This document shows, piece by piece, positions 29,473 to 37,123 of a stretch of DNA of 64,000 bases; within the stretch, counting starts at the first letter, position 1; each line of letters begins with the position of its first letter. A program made the translations under genes and the position numbers. Source of the DNA: an uncultured Rhodospirillaceae bacterium (GTDB lineage Bacteria > Pseudomonadota > Alphaproteobacteria > Rhodospirillales > Casp-alpha2); assembly GCA_913030825.1 (NCBI GenBank), contig CAJWCU010000018.1:1-64000 (forward strand), read 5' to 3'. The notes below the pieces were generated by a model that saw only the letters and a program-made list of their open reading frames with translations, was not told the DNA's origin and did no database searches.

Positions 29473-30963
29473 ATGGCAGGGAACCCGATCGCGGCGACGG
29501 AGAAGCTCAAGGAACTGATGGCCAAGGCGCAAGGACAAACGGAAGCCAAACCCGGCGAGGGTGCGGCCCCCGTGCCTCCCCTTGACGGGGGTACGGTGCC
29601 GCCGGGCACAAACGCCGCCGGTGATCCGGCCGCCCCGCCTCCACCCGCCGGCGACGCGGCCCTGGGCGGTGGCCAGGATGCCCCCTACACACCGTCGGAA
29701 CGCATTCCGTTCAAAACTCATGCGGTGTTCGGCCTTTGTGCGTTGATGGTCGTCAGTTTCGGTGTCTGGTCGGCCATAAGCGAGATCGATATCGTTTCCA
29801 TGGCCATGGGCGAGGTCATCCCGTCGACCCAGGTCAAGACGATCCAGCACCTGGAAGGCGGCATCGTTCGCGAGATCAAGGTGATCGAGGGTGCCAGGGT
29901 CAAGGCCGGCCAGGAACTGGTGGAACTGGAGCCGACGGCGAGCAGCGCCGACGTCGGCGAATTGGGCGAACGGCTGGTTTCCCTGCGCTTCGATCTTGCG
30001 CGCCTGCGCTCTCTTTTGCGCGGCGACGACAAATTGGAAATCGATCCGGAGCTGACCCAGGAGCGCCCGGACCTGGCGGCCGCGGCACATCAGCGTTTCC
30101 AGGCCGACCTCGAAAAATTTCAGTCGGACATGAAACGCCAGGAAGCGGCGATCAACCAGCGGCAACAGGAAATCCACGAGATCCGTACCCGGATCGCCAA
30201 CGCGGGCAAAAGCCTGAAACTCGTCGATGAGCAGGTCAAAATCAGCGAAGGACTGCTGAAACGCGACCTGACCAACCGCTTCGTTCACCTGAACCTGTTG
30301 AAAGAGGCGGAAGAACTTCGCGGCAGCATCGGCAGCGACAAGGCCGCACTGCTTCGCGCGGAAGCGGCCGAGGCCGAGGCCCGCGCCGTATTGGAAAGCG
30401 TCAAAAGCGACTTCACCAAGGAAACGCAGGGATTGATGGACGAAGCGGAACTGAACTTCCGCGAGTTGACCCAGCGTATCCAGAAGTTCCGCGACAATCT
30501 GCAACGCACGGTCGTCCGCTCGCCGGTCGACGGCACGGTCAAGACGCTGCACGTGGTAACCGTGGGCGGCGTCATTCGCCCGGGCGACCCGGTGGTGGAT
30601 ATCGTACCTGCCGGTGACCGTCTGATTATCGAGGCCAAGCTACAAACCCAGGACATCGGCTATGTGGTGTCCGGCCAATCGGCGATGGTCAAGCTGGCTT
30701 CCGGAGACGCCATGCGGTTCGGTTCGCTGCAGGGCACGGTCATTCATGTCAGCCCGGATACCCTGCAAACACCGGAAGGCAATCCGTATTACAAAGTGCG
30801 GATCGCCACGGAGAAAGACCACTTCAGCCGCGGCTCTCTTGTCTACAATCTATTTCCGGGCATGCAAGTCATGGCGAGCATTCAGACCGGCACACGTACC
30901 GTCCTGCGCTATCTCGTGGACCCCTTATTGGCCAACTTCGACAGCGCCCTGGGCGAACGCTGA
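29473..30963 (+). CDS. Type I secretion membrane-fusion protein (HlyD family)
   Basis: This 496-residue periplasmic adaptor links the ABC exporter to an outer-membrane channel. It has a Pro/Ala/Gly-rich cytosolic N-terminus (1-80), one membrane helix at about 83-103, a first lipoyl-like half around LEGGIVREIKVIEGARVKAG (about 127-146), a long charged coiled coil (about 155-345), and the second half beginning VRSPVDGTVKTL near 348. The C-terminal GMQVMASIQTG and RTVLRYLVDPL are characteristic of HlyD/PrtE adaptors. A clear AGGAGGGG ribosome-binding site overlaps the end of the preceding gene. No TolC-like partner is in the window. Confidence 0.94.
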   Translation: MAGNPIAATEKLKELMAKAQGQTEAKPGEGAAPVPPLDGGTVPPGTNAAGDPAAPPPPAGDAALGGGQDAPYTPSERIPFKTHAVFGLCALMVVSFGVWSAISEIDIVSMAMGEVIPSTQVKTIQHLEGGIVREIKVIEGARVKAGQELVELEPTASSADVGELGERLVSLRFDLARLRSLLRGDDKLEIDPELTQERPDLAAAAHQRFQADLEKFQSDMKRQEAAINQRQQEIHEIRTRIANAGKSLKLVDEQVKISEGLLKRDLTNRFVHLNLLKEAEELRGSIGSDKAALLRAEAAEAEARAVLESVKSDFTKETQGLMDEAELNFRELTQRIQKFRDNLQRTVVRSPVDGTVKTLHVVTVGGVIRPGDPVVDIVPAGDRLIIEAKLQTQDIGYVVSGQSAMVKLASGDAMRFGSLQGTVIHVSPDTLQTPEGNPYYKVRIATEKDHFSRGSLVYNLFPGMQVMASIQTGTRTVLRYLVDPLLANFDSALGER

Positions 30964-31019
30964 AGCACCCCGCCGTCGATGCCGACGCGACGATCCTAGA
31001 TCGATGGGTTCGGGCTTTA

Positions 31020-31048
31020 GGAAAAGGCGGCCTTACTTCTTGGCCGCC
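31020..31048 (-). terminator. Intrinsic terminator overlapping a stop codon
   Basis: Read on the minus strand, GGCGGCC, a 9-base loop and GGCCGCC are followed by TTTTCCT. The TAA of the small minus-strand gene lies inside the loop. The T-tract orientation fits only minus-strand transcription, although the hairpin would also form in transcripts running out of the secretion operon. Confidence 0.7.
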
Positions 31049-31332
31049 GGCTTGCGGGACGACGCCGTCTTCTTCTTGTCGTCGCCGTCATCGCCATCGT
31101 CCTTTGCATCGTCCTTGGCCTGACTTTGCAGTTTTTCCCTGATCTCATTGGCCCCGTCGGCGACACCGCGAAGAACGGCCTGCAATTGATTGGCGGGGAT
31201 CAAAAGCCGAGTGACCGGTCGAGTGGTCCCCGCTTCGACCTGCTGCCCCAGGGTCACTCGAAACACGCCGTTGGCATGTGACACGCTGGACACCAGTTCC
31301 ACGAAATGCTCGTCCAATTGCTCGTCGGCCAT
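31033..31332 (-). CDS. Small protein of unknown function with acidic/lysine-rich tail
   Basis: I do not recognise this 99-residue protein with confidence. Residues 1-70 look like a small alpha/beta fold (MADEQLDEHFVELVSS, then FRVTLGQQ and TRLLIPANQLQAVLRG); the last 30 residues are Asp/Lys-rich (DDAKDDGDDGDDKKK) and probably disordered. The beta-strand/helix order loosely recalls DUF3467-type proteins, but that is a weak resemblance. I place the start at the ATG at 31332 because a GAGG motif lies at suitable distance; a GTG 12 bases upstream is the alternative. It is convergent with the secretion operon and has its own terminator. Confidence 0.6.
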   Translation of the reverse strand: MADEQLDEHFVELVSSVSHANGVFRVTLGQQVEAGTTRPVTRLLIPANQLQAVLRGVADGANEIREKLQSQAKDDAKDDGDDGDDKKKTASSRKPAAKK

Positions 31333-31452
31333 GGCCTGCCTCACTCGGTTCTAGGTTATTGATCGTTGCGCCCGATTGTCCGATGCCGGTCGTCAGGGGT
31401 CAACCAAGTTGTGCCCCCAGGGGCAGTGTCTGCAAACTTCTGAAAAATGGGG

Positions 31453-31511
31453 CAGGTGTGACCTCCGACACCTGTACTTGCGGGAAATACGTTGTATAAG
31501 GTTGCATACAA
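31453..31511. promoter_or_regulatory. Two inverted repeats upstream of the first XRE gene
   Basis: CAGGTGT and ACACCTG (31453-31459 and 31468-31474) form a perfect 7-base inverted repeat around an 8-base spacer. A second repeat, TTGTAT and ATACAA (31492-31497 and 31506-31511), also has an 8-base spacer. A further TGCCCC/GGGGCA repeat lies at 31412-31425. They fill an otherwise gene-free stretch (31333-31639) and are plausible regulator binding sites. Confidence 0.5.
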
Positions 31512-31535
31512 TATTAATTTTCCCATGAAACTTCG

Positions 31536-31564
31536 CATCGGGCTTTGGCCCGCTGTGGTATAAT
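31536..31564 (+). promoter_or_regulatory. Extended -10 promoter for the XRE regulator
   Basis: TGGTATAAT at 31556-31564 is a perfect extended -10 element. No good -35 box is present, which is usual for extended -10 promoters. The spacer carries the inverted repeat CGGGC-TTTG-GCCCG (31539-31552), a likely operator where a bound regulator would block RNA polymerase. Predicted transcription start is near 31571, leaving a leader of about 70 bases. Confidence 0.55.
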
Positions 31565-31639
31565 CGTTCTGCGGGAATAAGGGGCAATTCTTCCGTGTGC
31601 CTCAACCTTGGAACGGGGGCTACGACAAGGAAATCAATA

Positions 31640-32107
31640 ATGCCACGACCCTCTAACAACAACGAAAGCCGTCGCCAAAAACGGCTTCCCCCCGGTGTGT
31701 CCAATCCGGTCGATATTCACGTTGGACAGCGCCTTCGTTTACGCCGGACGCTGCTTGGAATGAGCCAGGAAAAACTCGGCGATGCCGTCGGGTTGACGTT
31801 TCAGCAGATTCAGAAATACGAACGCGGCGCCAACCGCATCGGCGCCAGCCGGTTGTATATGTTCTCGCGTATCCTTGACGTTCCCGTCGCCTATTTCTTC
31901 GAGGAACTGCCGTCGCAGATCCGCTCTCACGAAGGGCAGATGGAAATCGGGTTGTCAGACCAGCCGCAGGAAGCGTTGGAGCGTGATCCCATGGCCCGCC
32001 GCGAAACCCTGGAACTCGTGCGCGCCTATTACGCCGTCGGCAACCCAAAGGTTCGACGCCGTATTGTCGATCTTGTCCGCTCGCTCGGCGGGGACGAAGA
32101 GGAATAG
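31640..32107 (+). CDS. XRE-family transcriptional regulator, PraR-like
   Basis: This 155-residue DNA-binding protein has a helix-turn-helix at about residues 28-80 (VGQRLRLRRTLLGMSQEKLG, then GLTFQQIQKYERGANRIGAS) and a short C-terminal helical region (RRETLELVRAYYAV). The start is the ATG at 31640, preceded by ACAAGG; a longer frame from 31595 lacks a ribosome-binding site. The sequence resembles the alphaproteobacterial family that includes PraR, known to repress adhesin genes in Rhizobium. Its position next to a giant adhesin and its secretion system makes control of that locus plausible, but this is inference. A second copy lies at 42735. Confidence 0.9.
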   Translation: MPRPSNNNESRRQKRLPPGVSNPVDIHVGQRLRLRRTLLGMSQEKLGDAVGLTFQQIQKYERGANRIGASRLYMFSRILDVPVAYFFEELPSQIRSHEGQMEIGLSDQPQEALERDPMARRETLELVRAYYAVGNPKVRRRIVDLVRSLGGDEEE

Positions 32108-32123
32108 CCGGTATTTCGGCGGC

Positions 32124-33368
32124 TCAGGCCAAACCGGCCCGGGCGACCATCGCCTCCAATAACACCTGACATCCGGCCGCCAAATCGGCGGGCAGGGCGT
32201 CTTCCCGTTCGTTGTGGCTGATCCCTCCCTTGCAGGGGACGAAGATCATGCCCGTCGGCACGGTGCGCGCAAGATTGCAGGCATCATGGCCGGCGCCCGA
32301 ATAGATATCCCGGCAGGCAAGCCCCAGGCCGCCTGCGGCCGTCCGCACCGCATCCACGCAATCCGTGTCGAACGCGATGGAATCGCGGCGGCTTGATTCC
32401 TCGATCGCCACACCCACCCCTAATTCGGCCGCAGCAGCACGGCACAAGGCTTCGGCCCGCGCGCAGACATCCGCCAATACGGCATTGTCCGGATGGCGGA
32501 TATCGATGGAAAAAACCACCTGACCGGGGACCGTGTTTCGTGAATTGGGTCGGACGGAGACATACCCCGTGGTGATGACCGGGGGTGGGGTGACGTCGAA
32601 CGCCAGACGGTAGAGCCCGTCGATCATGCGCGATGCGCCGACCATGGCGTCGCGCCGCAGCGCCATCGGCAACGTCCCCGCGTGGCCCTCCTCACCGGTC
32701 ACAGTCACGGCGTAGCAGCGCTGGCCTTGTGCGCCCATGACCGCGCCGATCGGCACGCCTTCCTGTTCCAGGATCGGGCCTTGTTCGATATGGGCTTCGA
32801 AAAACGCGGCCACGGGATACCCGCCGCATGGCGCGTCACCGTCATACCCGATACGGGCCAGTTCCCGGGAGAAGGTCGTCTCCCCGGCTCGGTCGGGCAG
32901 GTTCAAACCGAATTCCAAATCGAACCGCCCGGCATAGACGCCCGAGGCGACGACCCCGGCGGCGAAGCGCACGCCTTCTTCGTCCGTCCAGTCGATGACT
33001 TCCAGGGGCGCTTGGGTTTCGATCCCGGCGTCGTTCAACGCACGCATGACTTCCAATCCGGCGAGCACCCCATAGACCCCGTCGAACCGGCCACCCAACG
33101 GCTGGGTGTCCAAGTGGCTACCGGTCACCACGGCGGGAGCGTCCGGGTCGCGACCCGCCCGCCGGCCGATGATGTTGCCCATGCGGTCGATGCGCAGGTC
33201 CAGGCCCGCATCGCTGCACCAGGTGGAGAACAGATCGCGGGCTTCGCGGTCGACATCGGTCAACGCGATCCGGCAGACGCCGCCACCGGGCGTGGCCCCG
33301 ATCTCGGCCATCGTCATCAAGGATTGCCACAGCCGGTCTTCGTCGATCCGGACCGTCGGAAGGCTCAT
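32124..33368 (-). CDS. Zn-dependent hydantoinase/carbamoylase family amidase (M20 fold)
   Basis: This 414-residue cytosolic enzyme belongs to the family that hydrolyses N-carbamoyl amino acids, ureido acids and related amides. Metal-site motifs are GSHLDTQPLGGRFDG (82-96; H85, D96), TDEEG (128-132), EAHIEQGP and the C-terminal SHNERED. RPNSRNTVPG is the usual substrate/dimer-domain motif. I place the start at the ATG at 33368, because it overlaps the upstream amidase stop as ATGA, a typical coupled junction; the frame is open 51 codons further upstream but that part overlaps the amidase. It is the last gene of the minus-strand operon. The exact substrate is unknown. Confidence 0.9.
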   Translation of the reverse strand: MSLPTVRIDEDRLWQSLMTMAEIGATPGGGVCRIALTDVDREARDLFSTWCSDAGLDLRIDRMGNIIGRRAGRDPDAPAVVTGSHLDTQPLGGRFDGVYGVLAGLEVMRALNDAGIETQAPLEVIDWTDEEGVRFAAGVVASGVYAGRFDLEFGLNLPDRAGETTFSRELARIGYDGDAPCGGYPVAAFFEAHIEQGPILEQEGVPIGAVMGAQGQRCYAVTVTGEEGHAGTLPMALRRDAMVGASRMIDGLYRLAFDVTPPPVITTGYVSVRPNSRNTVPGQVVFSIDIRHPDNAVLADVCARAEALCRAAAAELGVGVAIEESSRRDSIAFDTDCVDAVRTAAGGLGLACRDIYSGAGHDACNLARTVPTGMIFVPCKGGISHNEREDALPADLAAGCQVLLEAMVARAGLA

Positions 33369-34681
33369 CGCCATTCTCCGGCTTGGTCGGCGATCCACCG
33401 GCAGATGCGCAGCAGCCGCGCATCCTCGCCCCAGGGGCAGACGACCTGCACCCCGATCGGCAGACCATCTTCGCCCTTGAGCAACGGAACGCTGACCGCC
33501 GGCGCGCCCATCAGAGTCCAATAGCCGTTGAATGCCGCATCGCCCGTGCGTCGCAGGTCTCGAGGGGCCTGCCCCGCAGCGGCGGGCGTGACGACGGCAT
33601 CGAAATCCTTGAAGAATTCGGAGAGGGCGTCCTGCATGTCCTCTGCCAGTTCGATCGCCTCGAGATAGGCGCGGGCCGTCACCCCCTGCCCGCGTTCGAC
33701 ACGTTCGGCAGTGATCGGGTCCAGACCGTCACGGTCACGTTCGTAATAAGGGCCGAGCGATTCGCCGACGGCACCGTTCATGATCACGCCCTGGGTCTCC
33801 GCAGCGGTTTCGAAGATCGGCGGCAGTTCCCGTTCGGTAATGACCTCGCCATGGGTTCGGGCGAAGGCTTCGATGGCGCGCTGCATGTCCGGCTCGCCCT
33901 TGCGCCAGACCGGCCCGCGCACGAAAGCCAGGCGCGGCGCCGCCGTCAGGGGATCTGCCTCGCCCAGGCGGGCATGGCCGCGCATGTCCCGGTCGCCGGG
34001 GTCGCGTGCCATCAAAACGCCGGCAGCCAGCGCCAGATCCTCCGGCGAGCGGGCAACGATACCCGGATGGTCGAGCCGCCGGGACAACGGCGACATACCG
34101 GCCCGGGAAATCGTGCCGAACGTCGGCTTCATGCCATAGACGCCGTTGAACGACGCCGGGCGCAGCATCGACCCGCCGGTCTGCGAGCCGATGGCGAGCG
34201 GCACCATATAGTCGCCGACCGACGCCGCCGAGCCGGAAGACGAGCCCCCGGGCGTGCATTCGGGATCGTGGGGATTGCGCGTCTTACCGGGGGCCGAAAG
34301 CGCGAACTCCGTGGTCACGCATTTGCCCATGATCACGGCGCCCGCCTCGCGCAAGAGGCGCACCAGGGTGGCATCGGTGTCGGGCCGCCGCCCGGCACAG
34401 AGCTTGGATCCGTTCTCCGTCGGCTGATCCGCCGTGTCGATGATGTCCTTGATGCCGACGGGAATGCCGTTCAGCGGCCCCGCCGTCCCGTCGGCCCGCC
34501 GCGCGTCGGCGGCGTCGGCCTGGCGCAACGCCAATTCGGGATCGATAAAGGCCCAGGCTTGGACGGTCTCTTCACGTTCGGCGATGCGGTCCAAGCAGGC
34601 CTGGACATAATCACGGGAAGTCAGGTCGCCCGCGTTCATGCGGGCCAGCGCCTCGGCGGCGGTCAGTCGGCATAATTCCAT
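33365..34681 (-). CDS. Amidase signature family amidase
   Basis: This 438-residue enzyme hydrolyses a carboxamide of unknown structure. The Ser-cisSer-Lys triad is visible: K78 in GIPVGIKDI, cis-Ser near S147 in CTPGGSSSGSAASV, and nucleophile S171 in GSQTGGSMLRPASF. Length is normal for the family. It is the middle gene of the minus-strand operon, 11 bases after the TAXI binding protein stop and overlapping the hydantoinase-like gene by 4 bases. The gene order suggests uptake of a nitrogen compound followed by two successive amide cleavages. Confidence 0.92.
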   Translation of the reverse strand: MELCRLTAAEALARMNAGDLTSRDYVQACLDRIAEREETVQAWAFIDPELALRQADAADARRADGTAGPLNGIPVGIKDIIDTADQPTENGSKLCAGRRPDTDATLVRLLREAGAVIMGKCVTTEFALSAPGKTRNPHDPECTPGGSSSGSAASVGDYMVPLAIGSQTGGSMLRPASFNGVYGMKPTFGTISRAGMSPLSRRLDHPGIVARSPEDLALAAGVLMARDPGDRDMRGHARLGEADPLTAAPRLAFVRGPVWRKGEPDMQRAIEAFARTHGEVITERELPPIFETAAETQGVIMNGAVGESLGPYYERDRDGLDPITAERVERGQGVTARAYLEAIELAEDMQDALSEFFKDFDAVVTPAAAGQAPRDLRRTGDAAFNGYWTLMGAPAVSVPLLKGEDGLPIGVQVVCPWGEDARLLRICRWIADQAGEWR

Positions 34682-34692
34682 GATGTTCGGTC

Positions 34693-35757
34693 TCAGGGCG
34701 CGCTGGGCGCCTTGTAGACACCTTTCTCCTTATAGAAACGGGCGGCACCCGGACAATACGGGATGGGCACGCCCAGGTGATGGCTTTCCAGGGTCAGGTT
34801 CTTGCCCTTGGCATGGCCGTTGTTCAGCAGATAGGGGGCTCGAATATTCCCATAGAGACCGTTGACCGCGCCATAGTGGAGATCCTCCGGCAGATTGGTT
34901 CGCGAGACCCAAAGGGCGGAGACGGTAACCGTTTCGACAGGATTATCCAGCCCCGCATAGGTCTTCGCCGGAATGACATCGGCCGAATAGAACGGCGCCT
35001 TGGCGATCAGGGAATCCCGCTCCTTACCCTCGACCGCAACCAAGGTCAGACCGAACTCCTTGGCCATGTCCGAGATGCCCATGCTGGGGTAGCCGGAAAC
35101 GTCGATGAAGGCGTCCAAATGACCGTCACGGATCATCGCGGCGGCGGTCTTCGACTTCACGTACTCAGGCATGAAGTCCCGGTTCTCGGCCAGGCCATGC
35201 GCCCCCAACACCAGGCGCGCACCGACCAGGACGCCCGAATCCGGCAGGCCGATGGCGACCTTTTTTCCCTTCAGGTCATAGACGGTCTTAATCCCCCGGT
35301 CCTTGCCGGCGACGACCTGGACATGCTCGGGATAAAGGCTGGAAAGCACGCAGAGTTTCTTGAACGGCCGCTTGTCCGCGAACGGGCCCGTGCCGGTATA
35401 GGCCCAGTAGGTCACGTCGGATTGCACGAAGGCCGATTCGACCTGATCGGCATCCAGGGACGAGACATTGGCGACGGAACCGTGGGTCGACTGGGCGAAG
35501 GCGACCAGTCCCTCCATGCCGCAGTTGCCGCCCTTTTGGCAACTGCGCGCGCCGGGCGGATTGGAAATCACCTGGCCGAGCAATCCGGCCATCGGGAAAT
35601 AGGTCCCACCGGCCGCCCCGGAGGCGATCCGGAAGAACAGCATTTTCTGGGCCTGGGCCTCGCCGCTCAGCGTCACGCCGCCGATACCGGCGCCCAATAC
35701 CAGCACCGCGCCAATACCCGCGATCAGCAATCTTCGAATGGTCGTTCGACGGCCCAT
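34693..35757 (-). CDS. TAXI-family TRAP transporter solute-binding protein
   Basis: This is a 354-residue periplasmic binding protein with a signal peptide (MGRRTTIRRLLIAGIGAVLV, likely cleavage after GEAQA near residue 36). Family features are FRIASGAAGGTYFPMAG near the mature N-terminus, the YDLKGKKVAIGLPDSG motif and VSGYPSMGI. The start at 35757 follows a good GGGGAGA site; the frame extends 43 codons further upstream without one. It heads the amidase/hydantoinase operon. The fused DctQM permease normally needed for TAXI transport is not in this window, so the permease must be elsewhere or the protein acts as an orphan receptor. Confidence 0.9.
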   Translation of the reverse strand: MGRRTTIRRLLIAGIGAVLVLGAGIGGVTLSGEAQAQKMLFFRIASGAAGGTYFPMAGLLGQVISNPPGARSCQKGGNCGMEGLVAFAQSTHGSVANVSSLDADQVESAFVQSDVTYWAYTGTGPFADKRPFKKLCVLSSLYPEHVQVVAGKDRGIKTVYDLKGKKVAIGLPDSGVLVGARLVLGAHGLAENRDFMPEYVKSKTAAAMIRDGHLDAFIDVSGYPSMGISDMAKEFGLTLVAVEGKERDSLIAKAPFYSADVIPAKTYAGLDNPVETVTVSALWVSRTNLPEDLHYGAVNGLYGNIRAPYLLNNGHAKGKNLTLESHHLGVPIPYCPGAARFYKEKGVYKAPSAP

Positions 35758-35843
35758 GGTGGATTCTCCCCGTCCCATCGTCGTCAATTTTCGCCCGGGG
35801 AGCAACCGGGGAGAGATTTTCGTCTCTGACGCGCCTGTGAAAT

Positions 35844-35855
35844 ATTGTATACACT
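35844..35855. promoter_or_regulatory. Candidate GntR/FCD operator (TGTATACA palindrome)
   Basis: ATTGTATACACT contains the perfect palindrome TGTATACA. It lies midway between the divergent TAXI gene (start 35757) and thioesterase gene (start 35938), 80-90 bases from each. TTGTATACAA-like palindromes are typical of FCD-type GntR operators, and a GntR/FCD gene is the second gene to the right. The same core precedes the SDR gene at 53951. Confidence 0.6.
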
Positions 35856-35937
35856 GGACTCCACGACACAGCCAATCGGCAGTCAAAAAACAAAGCCAGA
35901 AACCGGGAAATCCCGCGGTTCAGCCGAATAAGGGGGA

Positions 35938-36402
35938 ATGAGCCAGCCGATGAACGAGCAATCACCCACCATTGATACCACCCGCGCGGAAACCTTCCGC
36001 CATTGGACGCCGGTGACCCTCCGGTTTTCCGATCAGGACAGCATGGGGCACATCAACAACGTGTCCTACGGCGCCTTCGTCGAAGCCGGGCGCAATGCCT
36101 TCGTCACCCAATACCTGAAACCCGACACCCATCCGGGCATCGACTTCGTGCTGGCCCGCGTGACCATCGATTTCCGGGCCGAAATGCACTACCCGGGCAC
36201 GATCGACGTCGGCACCTGCATCAAGCGGATCGGCAATTCGTCGATCACCATCGGCACCGGCATCTTCAAGGACGGCGTCCTGCACGCAACGGCCGAAAGC
36301 ACCAACGTGTTCATCGACCTGGGCACCCGCAAATCCTGTCCCGTACCGGCCGATATCCGTAGCGAGTTGGAACGCCTGTTGGTCGAAGCGGCGGGGGCCT
36401 GA
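35938..36402 (+). CDS. Hotdog-fold acyl-CoA thioesterase (4HBT/YbgC-like)
   Basis: This 154-residue cytosolic protein hydrolyses acyl-CoA thioesters of unknown chain. The family motif RFSDQDSMGHINNVSYGAFV (29-48) includes the catalytic Asp (D34) and GHINN. Its length is normal. Two ATGs compete: 35938, with a G-rich tract directly against it, and 35950, at a more distant spacing; I keep the first. The GntR gene starts one base after the stop, so these form an operon that diverges from the TAXI/amidase genes. Confidence 0.88.
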   Translation: MSQPMNEQSPTIDTTRAETFRHWTPVTLRFSDQDSMGHINNVSYGAFVEAGRNAFVTQYLKPDTHPGIDFVLARVTIDFRAEMHYPGTIDVGTCIKRIGNSSITIGTGIFKDGVLHATAESTNVFIDLGTRKSCPVPADIRSELERLLVEAAGA

Positions 36403-36403
36403 A

Positions 36404-37123
36404 ATGGCGGAAGAGGACGACGGCATGGAACAGGTCTCGCGCGGCGAGTTCGTGCACGCGCGCCTGCGCGACGCGATCAAGGCCGGGCGCTATCCGCCGG
36501 GCACGCGGGTCCGCGAAACCGAAGTCGCGGCTTGGCTGAACGTCAGCCGCACGCCCGTGCGCGAAGCGCTCCGCCGACTGCAGGCCGACGGCCTGTTGGT
36601 GTTCGAACCCTGGCGCGGCGTCGTCGTCGCCGAGTTGGATCAGCAACAGATCGTCGAATTCTACGCCATGCGCCGGGTGCTGGACGGCGCCGCCGCGCGC
36701 CTGGCCGCACAGCACGCGTCGGAACCGGAACTGGCCTATATGGAGGATTGCCTGACGGCCGCCGCGCCGTCTCGGGGCGATGCCGACCTCATGGCGGAAG
36801 CCAATCGAAAATTTCACGACGCCCTGTTCCAAGCCGCACACAACCGCTACCTGCTGAAATCGGCGGCGGCATTGTCGGATGCCTTGGCCCTGCTGCGGGG
36901 GACGACCTATTCCTTTCCCGACCGGGCGGAAACCGCCCATCAGGAACATCGCGCCCTGATGGACGCGATCCGTGCACGCGAACCGGATAAGGCCGAACGC
37001 CTGGCCCGCAAACACATCGCCAAGGCGGAAAAGGCGCGGCTCAAACTTCTGGGCGACCAGCGCGAAGAACGGCAATCGGAAGACAAGGCAGCCAAAGGCA
37101 AAGACGCCAAGGATAAAAGCTGA
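36404..37123 (+). CDS. GntR-family transcriptional regulator with FCD domain
   Basis: This 239-residue repressor-type protein has a winged helix at about 14-75 (TEVAAWLNVSRTPVREALRR) and an all-helical FCD ligand domain at about 85-215, with the metal/ligand residues in NRKFHDAL, EHRALMDAI and ARKHIAKAE. The C-terminal 25 residues are Lys/Asp/Glu-rich. An alternative ATG at 36425 has a GAGG motif before it. FCD regulators usually sense a carboxylic acid or sugar acid made or consumed by the neighbouring genes. It probably binds the TGTATACA site at 35844 and may also control the SDR at 53951. Confidence 0.93.
   Translation: MAEEDDGMEQVSRGEFVHARLRDAIKAGRYPPGTRVRETEVAAWLNVSRTPVREALRRLQADGLLVFEPWRGVVVAELDQQQIVEFYAMRRVLDGAAARLAAQHASEPELAYMEDCLTAAAPSRGDADLMAEANRKFHDALFQAAHNRYLLKSAAALSDALALLRGTTYSFPDRAETAHQEHRALMDAIRAREPDKAERLARKHIAKAEKARLKLLGDQREERQSEDKAAKGKDAKDKS

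Noticed and set aside
31393..31704. Minus-strand frame across the first XRE promoter
   Set aside because: It overlaps the regulator start and the extended -10 promoter and shows no protein-like features.
33383..34675. 430-codon plus-strand frame opposite the amidase
   Set aside because: The amidase on the other strand has all catalytic motifs; the plus-strand product has none.
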